Assembly (NCBI GenBank): GCA_964017195.1
Contig: OZ024895.1
Location: 8,366,001-8,430,000 of the forward strand
Reading direction: 5' to 3'
DNA: 64,000 nt
From: Siderastrea radians
Lineage: Eukaryota > Cnidaria > Anthozoa > Scleractinia > Rhizangiidae
Under the pieces are notes generated by a model. The model made no database searches. It had not been told where the DNA came from and saw nothing but the letters and a program-made list of their open reading frames with translations. The position numbers and the translations under genes are program-made. How positions within the stretch are numbered: the first letter of the stretch is position 1; each line of letters opens with the position of its first letter. Positions 12,090 to 24,447 of the stretch are shown here, piece by piece.

Positions 12090-12440
12090 GTCATATGCAA
12101 TGACTGACGTTTCCACAACCTGAGCGGAAGACATTATCGGAGTGAAAGTTCATGTAGACAACTCTTGGTTGGGTTATTTAAACAGCGTGACGCTAGATGA
12201 AACATGGGCTGATAATGTGGTTATTCAAGCACTTGCAGTTTCTTTTAATTCATCAATTCGTGTAGTAGGCTCGAAAGAACTGTATGTATCAAGTGTTGGC
12301 GTGCTTGTCAGTACTGATACAGTCGATAGTTATCCAGTTAATGAGAAGAAAGGGCAAAAAGGTCTTTTTGTCCACTCCATTGTACTGAACGACCCAGTTG
12401 GCCGTACCAAGGCCAGGCTTATATCCGGTTTTTGCAGTAT
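12090..12440 (+). pseudogene. OTU-type cysteine protease domain fragment
   Basis: The open frame from 12142 reads WLGYLNSVTLDETWADNV, then VIQALAVSFNSSIRVVGS. This is the helix and strand block after the catalytic cysteine of OTU domains, with the W-x-D/G and ALA motifs, as seen in transposon-linked OTU proteases. The DGNCLF cysteine box and the C-terminal histidine box are not recognisable. It lies in an intron of RTK copy A, so a domain carried by a mobile element is the best reading. Confidence 0.5.
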
Positions 12441-12463
12441 GAAACGACTAGAAGCATTACTTC

Positions 12464-12800
12464 CCCCCCCCCCCTGGATAGGATGCTAGGCCATCACAGG
12501 ATACCCAGCAAAAATTGAGTAGGAGTATTACTTTACTTCTTGGATGGGATCACAAGATACGCAGCATAAAATAGTCCATTACAGGTTACCCAGCATAAAG
12601 TGACTAGGAGCATTACTTTCCTCTTGGATGGGATGTTTGTTCATTGCGTGGTAACCCCCAACATTTTGTTAGGATTCACCAAGCGCTCGTTGGTACCCAC
12701 GTATACACCTGGGCAGAGAGAGACATTCATTGCAGAGTTAAGTTTCTTGTACTTGCTCAGGTAACAATACGGCACAGTTCAGGGAGAGCTATCACGTTTT
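12464..12800 (+). repeat. Dispersed repeat with degenerate tandem block
   Basis: CTTGGATGGGAT and CATTACTTT(A/C)CTTCTTGG recur at about 100-bp spacing between 12470 and 12635. This leads into TACCCACGTATACACCTGGGC, a segment met repeatedly in cnidarian non-coding DNA. Frames through it are not conserved proteins. No further annotation is possible from sequence alone. Confidence 0.35.
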
Positions 12801-13345
12801 TTGAAGACTTCAGAAAGGCCGTCCGCCAATGTAACGTTTACATTGAAGCAGACCACGTTTTGTTGCAGTAATTTTACTGTATACGTTTTAATATTCTTTT
12901 GTACTCCTGTTTTGTTTTGTTTTTTCGTTTTGATTCTGTGTTTTTTTCTTGTTCTCGAAGATATTAGCTTTCTTAAGCTACTATGTAAATCCGAGATTAG
13001 ATAAAGTTTATGTATGTATATGTAGCGACCAGGCCTTGAACCACTGACGTTTCGACCTTCCGATCAAAAGTCTGATAGAAAGTCCAAAGACATGTCCACT
13101 ACAACACTGTTAACTGATATTGTAGCTCCTTCAGATGGGCAGGTTTAAATTAGTAGGCAAAGAAGAACCAAGCCAGACCACCCTACTAAGTACGAAGTGC
13201 CAGGCCAGAATAAACGGTAGGTGACGTTATGAGAGATGACGAATATCGTGAAATTACTTTGTATAGTTTATAATGGCACTGACAAGAAGCATATACTGCG
13301 GATTCGATTGAATTATAGAAATGTAATTATCATGAAAAGACTCAC

Positions 13346-13726
13346 CGCCAATTTTTAGTTGAATTTCATCAGCCCAGGTCCTTATGTTGCTCTCTACGAG
13401 ACACTTAAAAACTGCTTCATCAGCTTCAGTTACTTTGTGTATAATCAAAGTTGCTGGATCACTTGCACTGATGTTAAAATGCTCTTGAAAGTTGGATGTG
13501 GGCTCTATAAGAATAATCCCTGAAGATATTTTCCTGCCAATTGGAACTTCATCTATTTTCCAAGACACGCGATCAAGAATTTCTCCTGACAAGGTAAATT
13601 TCCATGTCAATTGCGCCTCAGTGGAACCATTTAAGAGTCGCTGGATTGTTCTTCTTGTTGACCCGTCATCTTGCTGAAGTGGGCCACGTTGAGGAGGAGG
13701 AGGAGCAGTCCATGTGATGGTAGCGC
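13346..13726 (-). CDS. RTK copy A exon 2: N-terminal Ig-like domain
   Basis: A 381-bp exon, phase 1 to phase 1, with acceptor TTTTTAATAG and donor GCG|GTGAGT. It encodes about 126 residues: a proline-rich start (ITWTAPPPPQRGP), strand-like segments (AQLTWKFTLSG, VSWKIDEVPIG) and an Ig C-terminal signature (ATLIIHKVTEADEAVFKC). Only the second Ig cysteine is obvious, which resembles the degenerate first Ig domain of coral RTK proteins. It joins in frame to exon 1 on the right and to the Ig exon at 10127 on the left. Confidence 0.7.
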
Positions 13727-13974
13727 CTATTAAAAATAAGTATTGTTGAAATACATGGAAAGATAAATGAAAATGTAGAAACGGGCAATGATAATGATAA
13801 CCATCAGATCAGACTGCAAGTACCTTATTTATTCGTAACAAATCCGAGTACCCGGCTATCCAATTTCACACCAGTCACGCTCCCAGAACCCTTTCTTCTC
13901 ATGTTGCCTAGACCGGTAGCCCGTTAGACCTACCATGTTTTGTCACACGGGGTTTGCTTTACATGTACTGACTA

Positions 13975-14057
13975 CTTCATGGGAGATAAAGCAGACAGAG
14001 CTATCGAAAATTTGAATAAGGCACTGCAAAACGTAAACGCGTACATGGTGCCCTAAC
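13975..14057 (+). mobile_element. LINE fragment related to 10834-11232
   Basis: The plus frame reads NLNKALQNVNAYMVP, nearly the same as the C-terminal end of the LINE piece at 10834 on the other strand. Only about 80 bp is preserved. Confidence 0.5.
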
Positions 14058-14059
14058 AA

Positions 14060-16310
14060 TTGCTTAACAACTCATCCAACAAAAGATTTTTGCGAGACGT
14101 CATATTCTAAAGCATGCAAACTATACGGTTAAAAAGTCATACCGATTTGAAGGTACCTTACATGTTAAAGAAACAAATTAGGGAATAGAATTGGGGGAAA
14201 GCGCACACAAAAATGGTAATTGGAGCAAAATATAAACGAGGATGGCAAACGATGAGAGCAGATTTAGGAAAAATAACGTGGAGAAGAGCAGCTCTATTGT
14301 CGATAGAATGAATGGTCAGATATTGCTACAAAGGTACAACGCCACCATCTTGCATAGCCCGACGAGTCCCCTGCAGCAACCTTTGAATACTAAACCATAT
14401 TATAAGTCGTATAGAACACAACAGCCTTTTTATCACCAATAAACGGCCTTTAAATTGTCATGAGCTGGCGTGAATTAAAAGAGCGGTACCATCCGTCTAC
14501 TCCAGCCGTTTGCACGACGGTCGTCCGTTTGTATAAAATGACAGAGCCGGTGGCATGCATTTAAATGTTACTCTGCAATAGTGCTGTTTGTTTTATTTTA
14601 TTTCAAACAAGAAAGCCGAATGGGCATTTTAACCGGCTGTTCTGACCCTCCCCACCCTTAGGTTTCACAAATGTTAGCGCGATCCTGTGTTTATACGAAC
14701 CGGCGTGACGAAAAGTGTGATTGTGTGACACAATATTTTGACTATAGCGTTACTGGATGACGTAATGTTTAAACTCTGATGACTCAGCTTATCTTTCTTA
14801 TCGCTGTTATTTCTGCTGAAAAACGCAAATTCACTCAAACGTTGAATGTCGGTATAAATTTGGCCACAACTGAGGAACTTTACGTTTGGGTAGCGATTCA
14901 ATCTGGAACCAAACTTCAGTGTCATAGTTCGATATACAGATGTTTTAAAACCGAGCTTCACCCCCGCGTACGAGTAATCAGTCGAACAAAACCGAACTAG
15001 AAATCAATCGAACTCAGTGGAACCCAGTCTGCTCGACTGATTTACGATTGGTTCCGTAATCGAACATAATTGAACTGGAACTTTGGGCTGACTTCGATAA
15101 CGGAACTAAGTCGATCTAATCGAACTGAATCGGCGTCATCAGTTATAATAATGATAATAATTTTGGTAGGTAAAATACACTAACCATCCCACGGACGGAG
15201 AGATCGCGTGGTTGTTGATGCTTTTTTGCTTGTTTGTTTGTTAGTTTTTTTTTAAATTTCTGCAAGAAGAATTTTGTATTTATTTCACCAATACGTTACT
15301 CTCCGTTAGTCATCAGTGAAGTTTGATCTCAGAGTCCATAACTTTCTTTCTCTTGACAATCTCTGTTCTCGCGATTTTTTTTTACGTACAAATGTCGGTT
15401 TTTCATCACTCGTATGTCTTGTCGGGCTGATAATTGAAAGCATCTTCTTTACCACTCACTCTTTAGTTTAAACCTATTATCTGGTCTACAGTTTCAAGAG
15501 GCACAAGCGAGATCAGTTCAATGATGACTTTTGTCTGGATGATCGATGTAGATAACAGTAGGATCTTGTAAACAACAGGCTTCATAAGAGTCAATGGAAC
15601 ATAGATTTCATTTGATTCTATACGTATATACGAATTAGCTGTGTAGACTTCTTAATAACACAGGCACTTTCTTTAGTTACCCAAGTTCCATAAACGTTAT
15701 CCTTCTGTGGTCAATCTTCGATTGCCACTTTCAACATTAGCGACATCAAAATAGAATATTAAAACGCCTTCTCTGATCTCCTCTTAGTTGACAAATTATT
15801 CCATTCGTGTTTCCTGTTTTCTCTCGTTAAAACAACCCCTTCTTCATGTATCTTTTAAATAACAATCGCCAACCGCAAAAGGTGCGAGTAATCCCTGTCA
15901 CCAGCAGGAATTCTATCACCCTAGTTATCTGATACATCGGCGCCTAAAAATAACAAAAACATCTCCGACAAGTCCCGAAAACACAGCGAACTTACTCTCT
16001 TGGGAATACCGAACATCACACGACCAGCGACACCTAATCTACACAACTGCTTATGGAAATTACCACAGGAATACATCAATGTGGCCACATAATCTCTTGG
16101 TTGCTATTACAACCACAAGATAAAAACGGCAAGCAAAAACCCCAAAGATGGCCCTCGATCTCCCCATTTCCTTCTGACCACGTATCTTTCTCCGACATTG
16201 ACATCGAAAGAGCACTCCTGATATTTCTGCCTTTACGCGAAATGCGCAAGCGTGTATCAGATCCTCCGACTCTTTAACCCCACCTCAGGCGATAAACAAT
16301 GAGGGTCCCT
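14060..16310. other. Intronic/non-coding stretch
   Basis: No recognisable exon. Between 14960 and 15130 the motif AATCGAAC recurs in a loose array. The rest is AT-rich sequence within the large first intron of RTK copy A. Confidence 0.4.
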
Positions 16311-16314
16311 CAAG

Positions 16315-16820
16315 GCGGCTGGATTGGATTTCTTGGTGGCAATACCTTCCAACTATGAAGGTTAATTACACTATCATAAGAAAAAACCAGGGTGATCAGA
16401 CCTCAGACCACATTTTTGCTAAAAAATAAATTGAAATCTCATCTGAGGTGAGTTTCATTGCAATTGACGTTACGGTAACAACGCAATGATGTCATTGTTT
16501 TCATTTTTACATGTAGGTCTTTTTTTTTAATTCTGGAGGTATTTGTAAACAACTGTTCTCAGTACTTGTAGCTCGTAAAGTTGTCATATTTAGGTGGCTC
16601 GATTGGATTTCTTAGTGGTGATACCTTCAAAATTTGAACAGTAATAAAATAGGGCGATCATCTGCCACACCCTTGCTAGAAATAGATTAAAGTCTCAGCC
16701 ACATTGAGTTTTATTACGATCGGGGTTACCATGGCAACACAATGACGTCATTGACATTTTTACATAAAGTCGATTTTCTTGAATTCTTGAGGTTTTTGTT
16801 CAGAATGGTTCACGGTTCTT
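16315..16820. repeat. Two diverged direct copies of a about 230-bp sequence
   Basis: TGGATTGGATTTCTTGGTGG at 16319 recurs in altered form at about 16598. Both are followed in the same order by a shared block ending in AACACAATGACGTCATTG (second copy) or its equivalent (first copy). An old tandem duplication or two copies of one dispersed repeat. Confidence 0.5.
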
Positions 16821-18200
16821 GTAATTCCTATAGTTGTCTTAAATGTGTACCGAGTTTGAGGAAATCTATGGGAGAGTTTTCGAGAAATTCGCGGCTGAAG
16901 TTTTTAGCTATAAAAATGAAAGGAACTCATTTCAGTGGCCCCAACTAATGTTTACCGGACCTGAGGAAAATAAATTTTTAGCTTTTGTTATTGTACTGCA
17001 TATCAGTGAAAAACCGTGAAAAGCTAACAGAAATCGCTTCGTTTGATTTCGAACAATATGAACATGAATAAGTCGATAATATATAAGGCGATAATATGAA
17101 AACCAGTCGAAAGATTTCTTTTAAACTCCGTTGTTCTTTAATCCAATAAATATTTTGAATGACCTGCACGTTTCAAGTCCATTGAAATAATTTTAGGTGG
17201 TCAAGCATTGACGTCCAGTCTGAAAACTTTTCCATTCATATTTTCAACGCAGAGAACCTGTTTTTATTTGTTGCTTGTTTCTTTCATTATGCATGGCTAT
17301 TGTTAAAGAGTTTTCATAGCGGTTAGAATTCACGTGCACCTGGAGTTTAAGACGAGTCCAGTCGAGCTGCTCTAGCTTATTTTTATCGGATTTACAAAAA
17401 AAACACAACTTTCGCTGAATGTCCGAGAAAAAATGGCAGAAAGGACCCGATGAACCCTCTCCCCAATCAAGTCCCCAATCAAGTCCCCAAACAAGTCCCC
17501 CTTTTTCTTTCTTCCTTGACAGGCCCTAATAGGGGGGCCATTCTACAAACAAGAAAACAAACAGACAAAACAAAACGAAACAAAAAACAGCAACTATTTT
17601 ACAACTGAAGACGGCGCTCAAGGCCGCTAACGGCCTGGGCCAGTTTGAAAAGAGCGAAAGGGGTCACTTCGCTTATGATCAACCACAAGATTACGTGTCA
17701 ACCGGAAATGAAAGCTCGTTTGTAACGACAAAGGGCAATAACAAAACCCACAGTAAGGTATATCAGCGAAGTACTGCTGGTTATCATGTATGGTTCAGTT
17801 GAAAAAGCTTAAAACGTAGACATTCGTTTATTTTTAACTTTTTCGGTTAATCCACAAATGACGAGGTCGATCAGAGATAGAAAGAGAATTCTAATTAATA
17901 ACTGCGTCAAGGAAGCTTAAACCTACAACATGTATAGATCACGAATCATTAGTGCTTCTAGTAGAAGATTGCACGGGATATGACCAAGTCTGGACAGAAA
18001 TCTTTTGTTGGGCTGGAGTGACCAAGTTTAACTAAGTATTTTAATTTGTTGCCTCGGTATAGCCCGGGATCAGTCGGGTGAATTGTTTAGTGAAGGTCTT
18101 CGTTCCATTTTCCGTCCAAAAGTGTGATGTTAGTTTTGTGATGTTACATATCATGTTTCGAAATGCCCGATTGCACTGCTCGTTATAAGTGTACACTTAC

Positions 18201-18249
18201 CTGAGAAAGCTAAGTTAGTAATGAAGTACAAAAAGAGAATACCGACCAT
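18201..18249 (-). CDS. RTK copy A exon 1: signal peptide
   Basis: The ATG at 18249 opens 16 codons reading MVGILFLYFITNLAFS, a short hydrophobic signal peptide. A strong donor (CAG|GTAAGT) follows in phase 1, the phase in which the Ig exon at 13726 begins. The joined reading continues directly into the Ig-like exon, as expected for a secreted N-terminus. This makes the start choice convincing although the exon is only 49 bp. Confidence 0.65.
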
Positions 18250-20130
18250 TGTCAAGACGCAATTAATACTGCGGATACCATCCAGTTTATAAACTTCAAC
18301 AGCGTTGATAATTATTTATAATCGAAGTACGTATATAAAGATACTATCTTAATTCGCGTTGACGTGTGACAAGCGGAACAAAGGAAACTGAGACAAAATT
18401 ATCCCAGGCGGGCAGTGCCATCGTAAGAGAGGGAAGGGGGTACACTGTACCACAGAGTACAGAGGAGTTCTATTAGATAGTATAAGACACCGTTCCCTTC
18501 TTTCCCTTCGTCTTGGATGCGGACGGGAGGCTAGGGGTGAGGTGAAATGCGCATCCATTGCTATTGCCTTAGCGTAGCGGGTGATTATGGCCATCGTGAC
18601 GTCACAAGCAGGAAGTACAATTGGTTGACAAACAGTGAGCTCGCCAAAAGAGGAAAAGGATCTTGGAGCAAGCAATAATATCCTGGCTAAAAAGGAAGTT
18701 ACCACCCAGCGTCTGAGTGTGAGAGAATTTGCACCATTAAGCATTAATTAACAATTATTCACCGAAGTGGAGCTGAAAACTGGAGGATATTTGCCGAGCC
18801 GCGAAGCGGCGAGGTAAACGTCTACCTCTCGTCATCGACCCTTTTGAAGAATTTCGAGGAAGTTATAAACATGGCAGGGAAATCCATCTGTATTACGGTA
18901 CTTGATTAACGGTAAATTTCATTTACGGAATTCTGCAACTTTCGAATCGTTTTGATGGATTTTGCTTGCTTTTTTAGTATGCTTCCTTGTATTGGTTTGA
19001 CTTAAACCTTCCGCTTTTTCCGCCTTAGAACTGCGACAGTGATGTGAAAATGAAACTCTGGTGACTAACTGTGGTGTCAGTATTTGGCGGTGACTGTATT
19101 CCACATCATTGTCATTATTATGGCTAAATCAACAAAAGAAAATTCACGGTGCTATTTAAAGGCCGATAGGCCTCACACGAAGCGACCGACAATTTTGTAT
19201 CGAGATCGCCTTGACATTACCCACAGATGTTGTATAAAAAAAATTCGTGGAGTAACTAAATCAGTACGTTATATTAGTCTCTGCTAAAAACTACAAATCA
19301 TGACAAGCGGCAAGTAATTAAGTACGTTCCATCGTATCACTTAATAATTCCTGGTTCTATTACAAAATGTCACATCGACTGCGTTTTACTCACTGTTTTA
19401 TAACCATCTTTCAAAAAATGGTTCTGTTATCTTCTGTAGAGTAATACCACAGTACTAGCCTTTCGCCGCGGTTGGAAGTCACTCCGTGCAAAGTAGAGAA
19501 GGAAAGGGAAAATCTGGGCTACAAAAAAACCGAACGTCATTTTCGTTAGTGTTCCGCCATATAATGACAGGAACCATAAGCTACGTACAGGATTTTAGTC
19601 AGCTCGAACGTGTGTTAACTTTTGGTTTCCTGTTTCGAGGGACATTCAGAAAGTTACTTCGCTTAAAAACGTGTAACCTTTATTGTGCCTCGTAATTTAG
19701 GTTTCGCAATTAATCAATTTAAATGCGACGGTTATGTAATTTTCATTGCTATTTTCAGTCATTTCAGGCCAAGGAATAATATTCCCTTCAACAGCAACTT
19801 CTTATGTAATTAGCGGTTATGATAAAAGCGGAGTTTCCGGTTCAAGTATATTTACTGCTGATTGCTATTTTTGTGAACATTATTCCAGTAAGTAAGAGCT
19901 GTTGTTTCAATTAAAGAATCACGACTTGAGACAAGATTGAGATATTTAAAGTTCTTTTAGATGTCTAAACGGTGGTTTTTTACGTTTTTGGATCAAACTG
20001 AAAAGATTTTAAACCAAAACGCCTTAATAAAACGGAAAAGTGTTTACGTGTAACTTTGTCCCATTACACTGTCGATGTTTCGTGTCCCCAGATAAAATTA
20101 TGATATGCTTTGACAACTTCCCTGTTGCTG
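18250..20130. other. Intergenic stretch upstream of RTK copy A
   Basis: No gene recognised. A 131-codon minus frame at 18349-18744 has biased composition and no family resemblance. This interval should contain the copy A promoter; a TATA-like TTTATATA lies at about 18330 on the minus strand, but I cannot assign it with confidence. Confidence 0.35.
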
Positions 20131-20134
20131 CCCT

Positions 20135-21670
20135 TGTCCAATACGCCCAAACTGACTCGATTCGTCTAAGGTAGTGACGACTCGTCTCGATTCGACTCGA
20201 ATCGTCCGTTGTGTAGTCGATTCGACTAACTGGAAAGTCGATTTGCGAGACACTTAGAAAAAATCATACAAGAAAGCGAGCAGGGAGGGTAGAAAAAGTG
20301 GTCGAATCGACTCGATTCGAGTCGAATCGTCCGTTGTGTAGTCGATTCGACTAACTGGATAGTCGATTTGCAAGACACTTAGAAAAAAATCACACAAGAG
20401 GCGAACAGGGAGGGTAGAAAAAGCGATCGAATCGACTCGAATCGTCCGTTGTGTAGTCGGTTCGACTAACTGGAAAGTCGATTTGCAAGACACTTAGAAA
20501 AAAAATCACACAAGAAGGCGAACAGGGAGGGTAGAAAAAGTGGTCGAATCGACTCGATTCGAGTCGATTCGACTCGAATCGTCCGTTGTGTAGTCGGTTC
20601 GACTAACTGGAAAGTCGATTTGCAAGACACTTAGAAAAAAAATCACACAAGAAGGCGAACAGGGAGGGTAGAAAAAGTGGTCGAATCGACTCGATTCGAG
20701 TCGATTCGACTCGAATCGTCCGTTGTGTAGTCGGTTCGACTAACTGGAAAGTCGATTTGCAAGACACTTAGAAAAAAAATCACACAAGAAGGCGAACAGG
20801 GAGGGTAGAAAAAGTGGTCGAATCGACTCGATTCGAGTCGATTCGACTCGAATCGTCCGTTGTGTAGTCGGTTCGACTAACTGGAAAGTCGATTTGCAAG
20901 ACACTTAGAAAAAAAATCACACAAGAAGGCGAACAGGGAGGGTAGAAAAAGTGGTCGAATCGACTCGATTCGAGTCGATTCGACTCGAATCGTCCGTTGT
21001 GTAGTCGGTTCGACTAACTGGAAAGTCGATTTGCAAGACACTTAGAAAAAAAATCACACAAGAAGGCGAACAGGGAGGGTAGAAAAAGTGGTCGAATCGA
21101 CTCGATTCGAGTCGATTCGACTCGAATCGTCCGTTGTGTAGTCGGTTCGACCAACTGGATAGTCGATTTGCGAGACACTTAGAAAAAAAATTACACAAGA
21201 AATCGAACAGGGAGGGTAGGAAAAGTGGCCGAATCGACTCGCTTTAAGAACGAGGAAGGTTCATGTTATCTTCTTGTCGTTCCGTGTGCAAATTCTTCAG
21301 ATCGACAACACAAGCGAGGAAGAAGGTTCATTACAATGTTCCTGTTTAGTGTCGCATCAGTGACGCTTTAAGAACGAGAAAGGTCCATGTTATGCGTTGC
21401 TTGTTATGTCTTATTGTGTCACGCGCACATACTTGAAGGACTTTACGACCTGATTTCCGTTAAGTCGAATCGACTTTTAGGAATACGAATCTCGATTCGA
21501 GTCGATTCGTCAAAATTTTTCACCTCCCTGCGCATTTATTCGCGACCTGACTTCCGGTAAGTCGAGTTCCGCTAAACGGACTTCCGGTGAGTCGGAAGTC
21601 TTTGATCCTCGAGCTGACTCGAATCGTCTTTGCTTTAAGACGATTCGATTTAGTTTGGGTGTATTGGACA
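20135..21670. mobile_element. TIR-bounded element filled by a satellite array
   Basis: The left end, from TGTCCAATACGCCCAAACTG at 20135, matches the reverse complement of the right end, finishing at 21670, over about 33 bp with few mismatches. Between them lies the 137-bp satellite (20160-21240), then a short duplicated block. No transposase frame is present, so it is non-autonomous. The internal TCGA-rich palindromes (GATTCGAGTCGATTCGACTC) would fold strongly. Confidence 0.7.
20160..21240. repeat. 137-bp satellite array, about 8 units
   Basis: The block TCCGTTGTGTAGTCG recurs at 20205, 20330, 20445, 20582, 20719, 20856, 20993 and 21130. Spacings are 125 and 115, then 137 bp five times. Each unit holds a palindromic GATTCGAGTCGATTCGACTC core, a TTAGAAAAAA tract and GGGAGGGTAGAAAAAG. 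The last five units are almost identical, indicating recent expansion. Long minus-strand frames through the array are artefacts. Confidence 0.9.
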
Positions 21671-22353
21671 TGAGTGAGTAGTCATGTTACTAACTTTGTG
21701 CTTTACATCGATACTGCTTGAAATTCTACTGTTTTCTCATGAGGCAGGTGAGTTTGAAGTTTGATGATGTTAGATTCGCCTTGTTAATTAGTTTGACGTT
21801 ATGTTGACTTCTAAGAAGCTTAAGCTTGCCTTATAGAAAGTAACAGTGGAGTGAGTTTAAGCTTACGCAAAAATTATAAGCTTGAGGTTTTTTAAACGTT
21901 GGGTAAGTGAATATTATTTGTTAGAGGAATTTAGCTTGTTTGGATATGACTAACTACGTAAAAAAAGAAGCTTAATTAAACTCGCCCTTTTAGGGTACAA
22001 GCTTACGTGAGCTGCACTAGTCAATTGAGAGTCTCCCCCCCCCCCCCACCCCCGCCGACTCCGGGAAACAGCGGGAAATTTAACATTTGCACGGTGTCAA
22101 ATTTAATATTTCACCCACTCACCGGGGAACATTGGCTGTTTTAAATTTCCCGCTTCTGTAGCCCTGGTGAAAATTGCACATTTCCGTTAAGTTACTTGTT
22201 CCACTCACTTAAAAGAAAGATTAGGTCGGGATTCCTTGGAGTTAGTAACCGATACATCTATCTTCTCCTTCTTCCGAGTATTTAATCACTCTGTTATCTA
22301 TTGCACGAAAAACTTTACAATACCCGGCCACTCTGAAACAGTTAGTTACCCAG

Positions 22354-22630
22354 CATGGTCCGCGGTCCCACATTTTGAAGAATGGATGAAATTATAATGA
22401 AAGTATATCGAAAATAATGAACATAAATTTCCGTGCCACTGCGGTCCGCGGTCCCATAGTCGCTTCCATAGTAAATGAATACTAATGAAATAATTTTCTG
22501 CCAACGCGGCTCCGTAGTGGATGAAAAATAGTGAAGTATTCTTTTTCCTGCCACTCTGGTTCGCAGTCCCAGAGTTGATGGATGATAATGAAGTATTAGT
22601 TTTTTCTTCCACGGGGTTCCGCGGTCCTGA
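22354..22630. repeat. Degenerate tandem repeat, about 4 units of 70-90 bp
   Basis: Variants of GGTCCGCGGTCCCA, then ATGGATGA, then AATGAA recur four times. No coding potential. Confidence 0.5.
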
Positions 22631-22639
22631 CGATGAATA

Positions 22640-24440
22640 ACATATAGATTAAGCCAAGCGTAAAAAGCCGAGCTCCATATTTTTTTTCCGCTGGTACTAA
22701 TTAACTTCTGAAAATACTGTCATTGAAGTCATTAAATATGGCGTAAATGGTCGTCAAAAGCGTGAAAAAAGACAAAATTTATATCAAGCGCTGATAATCG
22801 AAATCCCGCACCACCCGCTACGCAGAAATTTGCCATGCCCGTTGTGCTGCACTAGCAACGACTGTAAGGCTGGTGTTAGTTATTGCACCTACTTTTCTTC
22901 ATGTGAAAAGATGCCAGCTGTTAGATCATGAACACAGTTGTTTTCCTGGGAAAATGTGTTCGTACCGCCACAAAAACCATGGCTACCGGACAGAACAAAT
23001 CCAGAAGGCACAAACTCTGCTATATTTGGCGTCGGGACCGCTGCCAAATGCTGCGAACTCAAGTGGTTGTTCCCTTGTTTCCGTTTATGGTAATTTTCTT
23101 GTGTTCTTATCTCCCCGCAGTTTTTCCTTAATTTTTTTTCGCATTTTATCCATATCCCATCCCCATTCCGTACAAGGTTAGCGGACAAACAATTTTTTGC
23201 TTGTGTATATAATTGCTTTGATCTTTAGCTACTTACCATTGGATGGTATAATTTGTTTAGATTTTTAAATATAAACAGGCCTGTTAGACTGTAGTTGACG
23301 CTGTTGATGGTGCAAAGTGCATAATGTTTAGAGGAATTTAGAGAGGCTAGCTGAAGGATCTATAAATGACCTTGCTAGATAGCTGGAGTTCGTCAACAGA
23401 CAGCACCTGCATTCATCGGCTGATCCATGTACACATGACGTCAAGCAAAGAACTTTTTCCTGCCAAAAGTTTTGAGTGGGTAGCAATGTAATGTTGCCTG
23501 CGTGTTGCCGCCCGTTATATGTTTGTCTTTGTGAAAGTGGCAATTGAGCTATTAACTTTTTTTCTTCCTCTGTTTTTTAATGATGTGAAGGGAAAGTGGT
23601 AGCCCGTTAAGCAAACTCGTTCTGCTTATATGTCTCGGAAACAAAACTCGAATTATATAGGCGATAAGGGTTCAAAGGACACATAAGAAAAGTCCGGAAT
23701 TTTGAAGCATGTTATTTGAGTGCGTTCTTGGTAAGTCTTTAACTTCTTGTCCTGACTACAGAATAGCACTATAATAGCGTATAACATATAATTGCATATT
23801 TAGGCAGGTAGTTTAGAATATAAATTGAGAAGGCAGGAAAGTGGGTAGTTAGGCAAGCAGGCAGGTAGGTAGGTAGAAAGGTAGGTATGTTAATAACTAG
23901 ATAATGAGGTTGGGTTAATGGGTTAATGGAAAGTGGGTTGGTAAGTAGTTAGGTGACGATCTGTCATTTTGGTTACATGCTTAACACATTACATCACTGA
24001 AATACTAATTGGTCAGATTTTATTTGTAGTGACTAAAATCTTTCATTAAATTAGATGTAGGTTGTTATGGTTCCATGTAAACTAGCATTTGACTATATTA
24101 TAGTGTGTACTTTTTGTAAGGAATCTGAAATTATGTCATGAGGTAATCTTCTCTGGTTTGATATCTATTGTGTCAAATTTTGATTAGTATTTCATTTATT
24201 AATAACAGTAAAATAGAACAAGGCGAAACGAAAGAATCAAAATAGAAATCAAGCCAAAGATAAATTTAAACCGCCGCAATTATTCCAGCGAATGGTTATT
24301 AGCAACAGGCCGATTACAGACTAAGCCAAGCCTAGAATGGGTTATTTTTCCTAAAAGAATACTTTGAAGTTTAGTTATTTTTATTCTGATCTTATGCAAG
24401 CTAGATGTACAATACTTGTTCCTTTTTTTCTTTTCCCCTT
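22640..24440. other. Non-coding stretch with GGTA microsatellite
   Basis: Frames near 22873-23188 are cysteine-containing on both strands but match no family I know. A (GGTA)-rich tract lies at 23845-23890. Nothing else is supported. Confidence 0.35.
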
Positions 24441-24447
24441 TGTCAGT

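Larger units (their letters stand above)
1..18249 (-). pseudogene. RTK copy A: Ig/SEA receptor tyrosine kinase (FGFR-like), damaged, 3' end outside window
   Basis: Spliced minus-strand gene assembled by hand from exons with GT/AG borders: 18201-18249 (signal peptide), 13346-13726 (Ig-like), about 9934-10127 (Ig, truncated), 9699-9805 (SEA, N part), 8257-8459 (SEA, C part), 7264-7377 (transmembrane), 4666-4684 (19 bp), 3771-3804 (34 bp), 3088-3403 (juxtamembrane and glycine loop), 2503-2613, 1754-1942 and 264-386 (catalytic loop and DFG). Intron phases agree from the transmembrane exon onward. The family phosphorylates tyrosines after extracellular ligand binding at the plasma membrane. The exon at 1754-1942 lacks 2 bp relative to copy B, which shifts the frame inside the kinase hinge. 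The second Ig exon loses its C-terminal half, and a middle SEA exon was not found because the phases of 9699-9805 and 8257-8459 do not join. The copy is therefore probably a pseudogene, unless the deletion is an assembly error. FGFR-like is the closest description; the exact subfamily is uncertain. Confidence 0.75.

Noticed and set aside
18349..18744. 131-codon minus-strand frame
   Set aside because: Arginine/serine-biased composition, no family resemblance and no splice or promoter context.
20254..21198. Two long minus-strand reading frames with VDSI/FSTLPV repeats
   Set aside because: They are translations of the 137-bp satellite, whose unit length is not a multiple of three.
22873..23188. 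Cysteine-containing frames on both strands
   Set aside because: Neither strand shows a known domain or clear splice sites.
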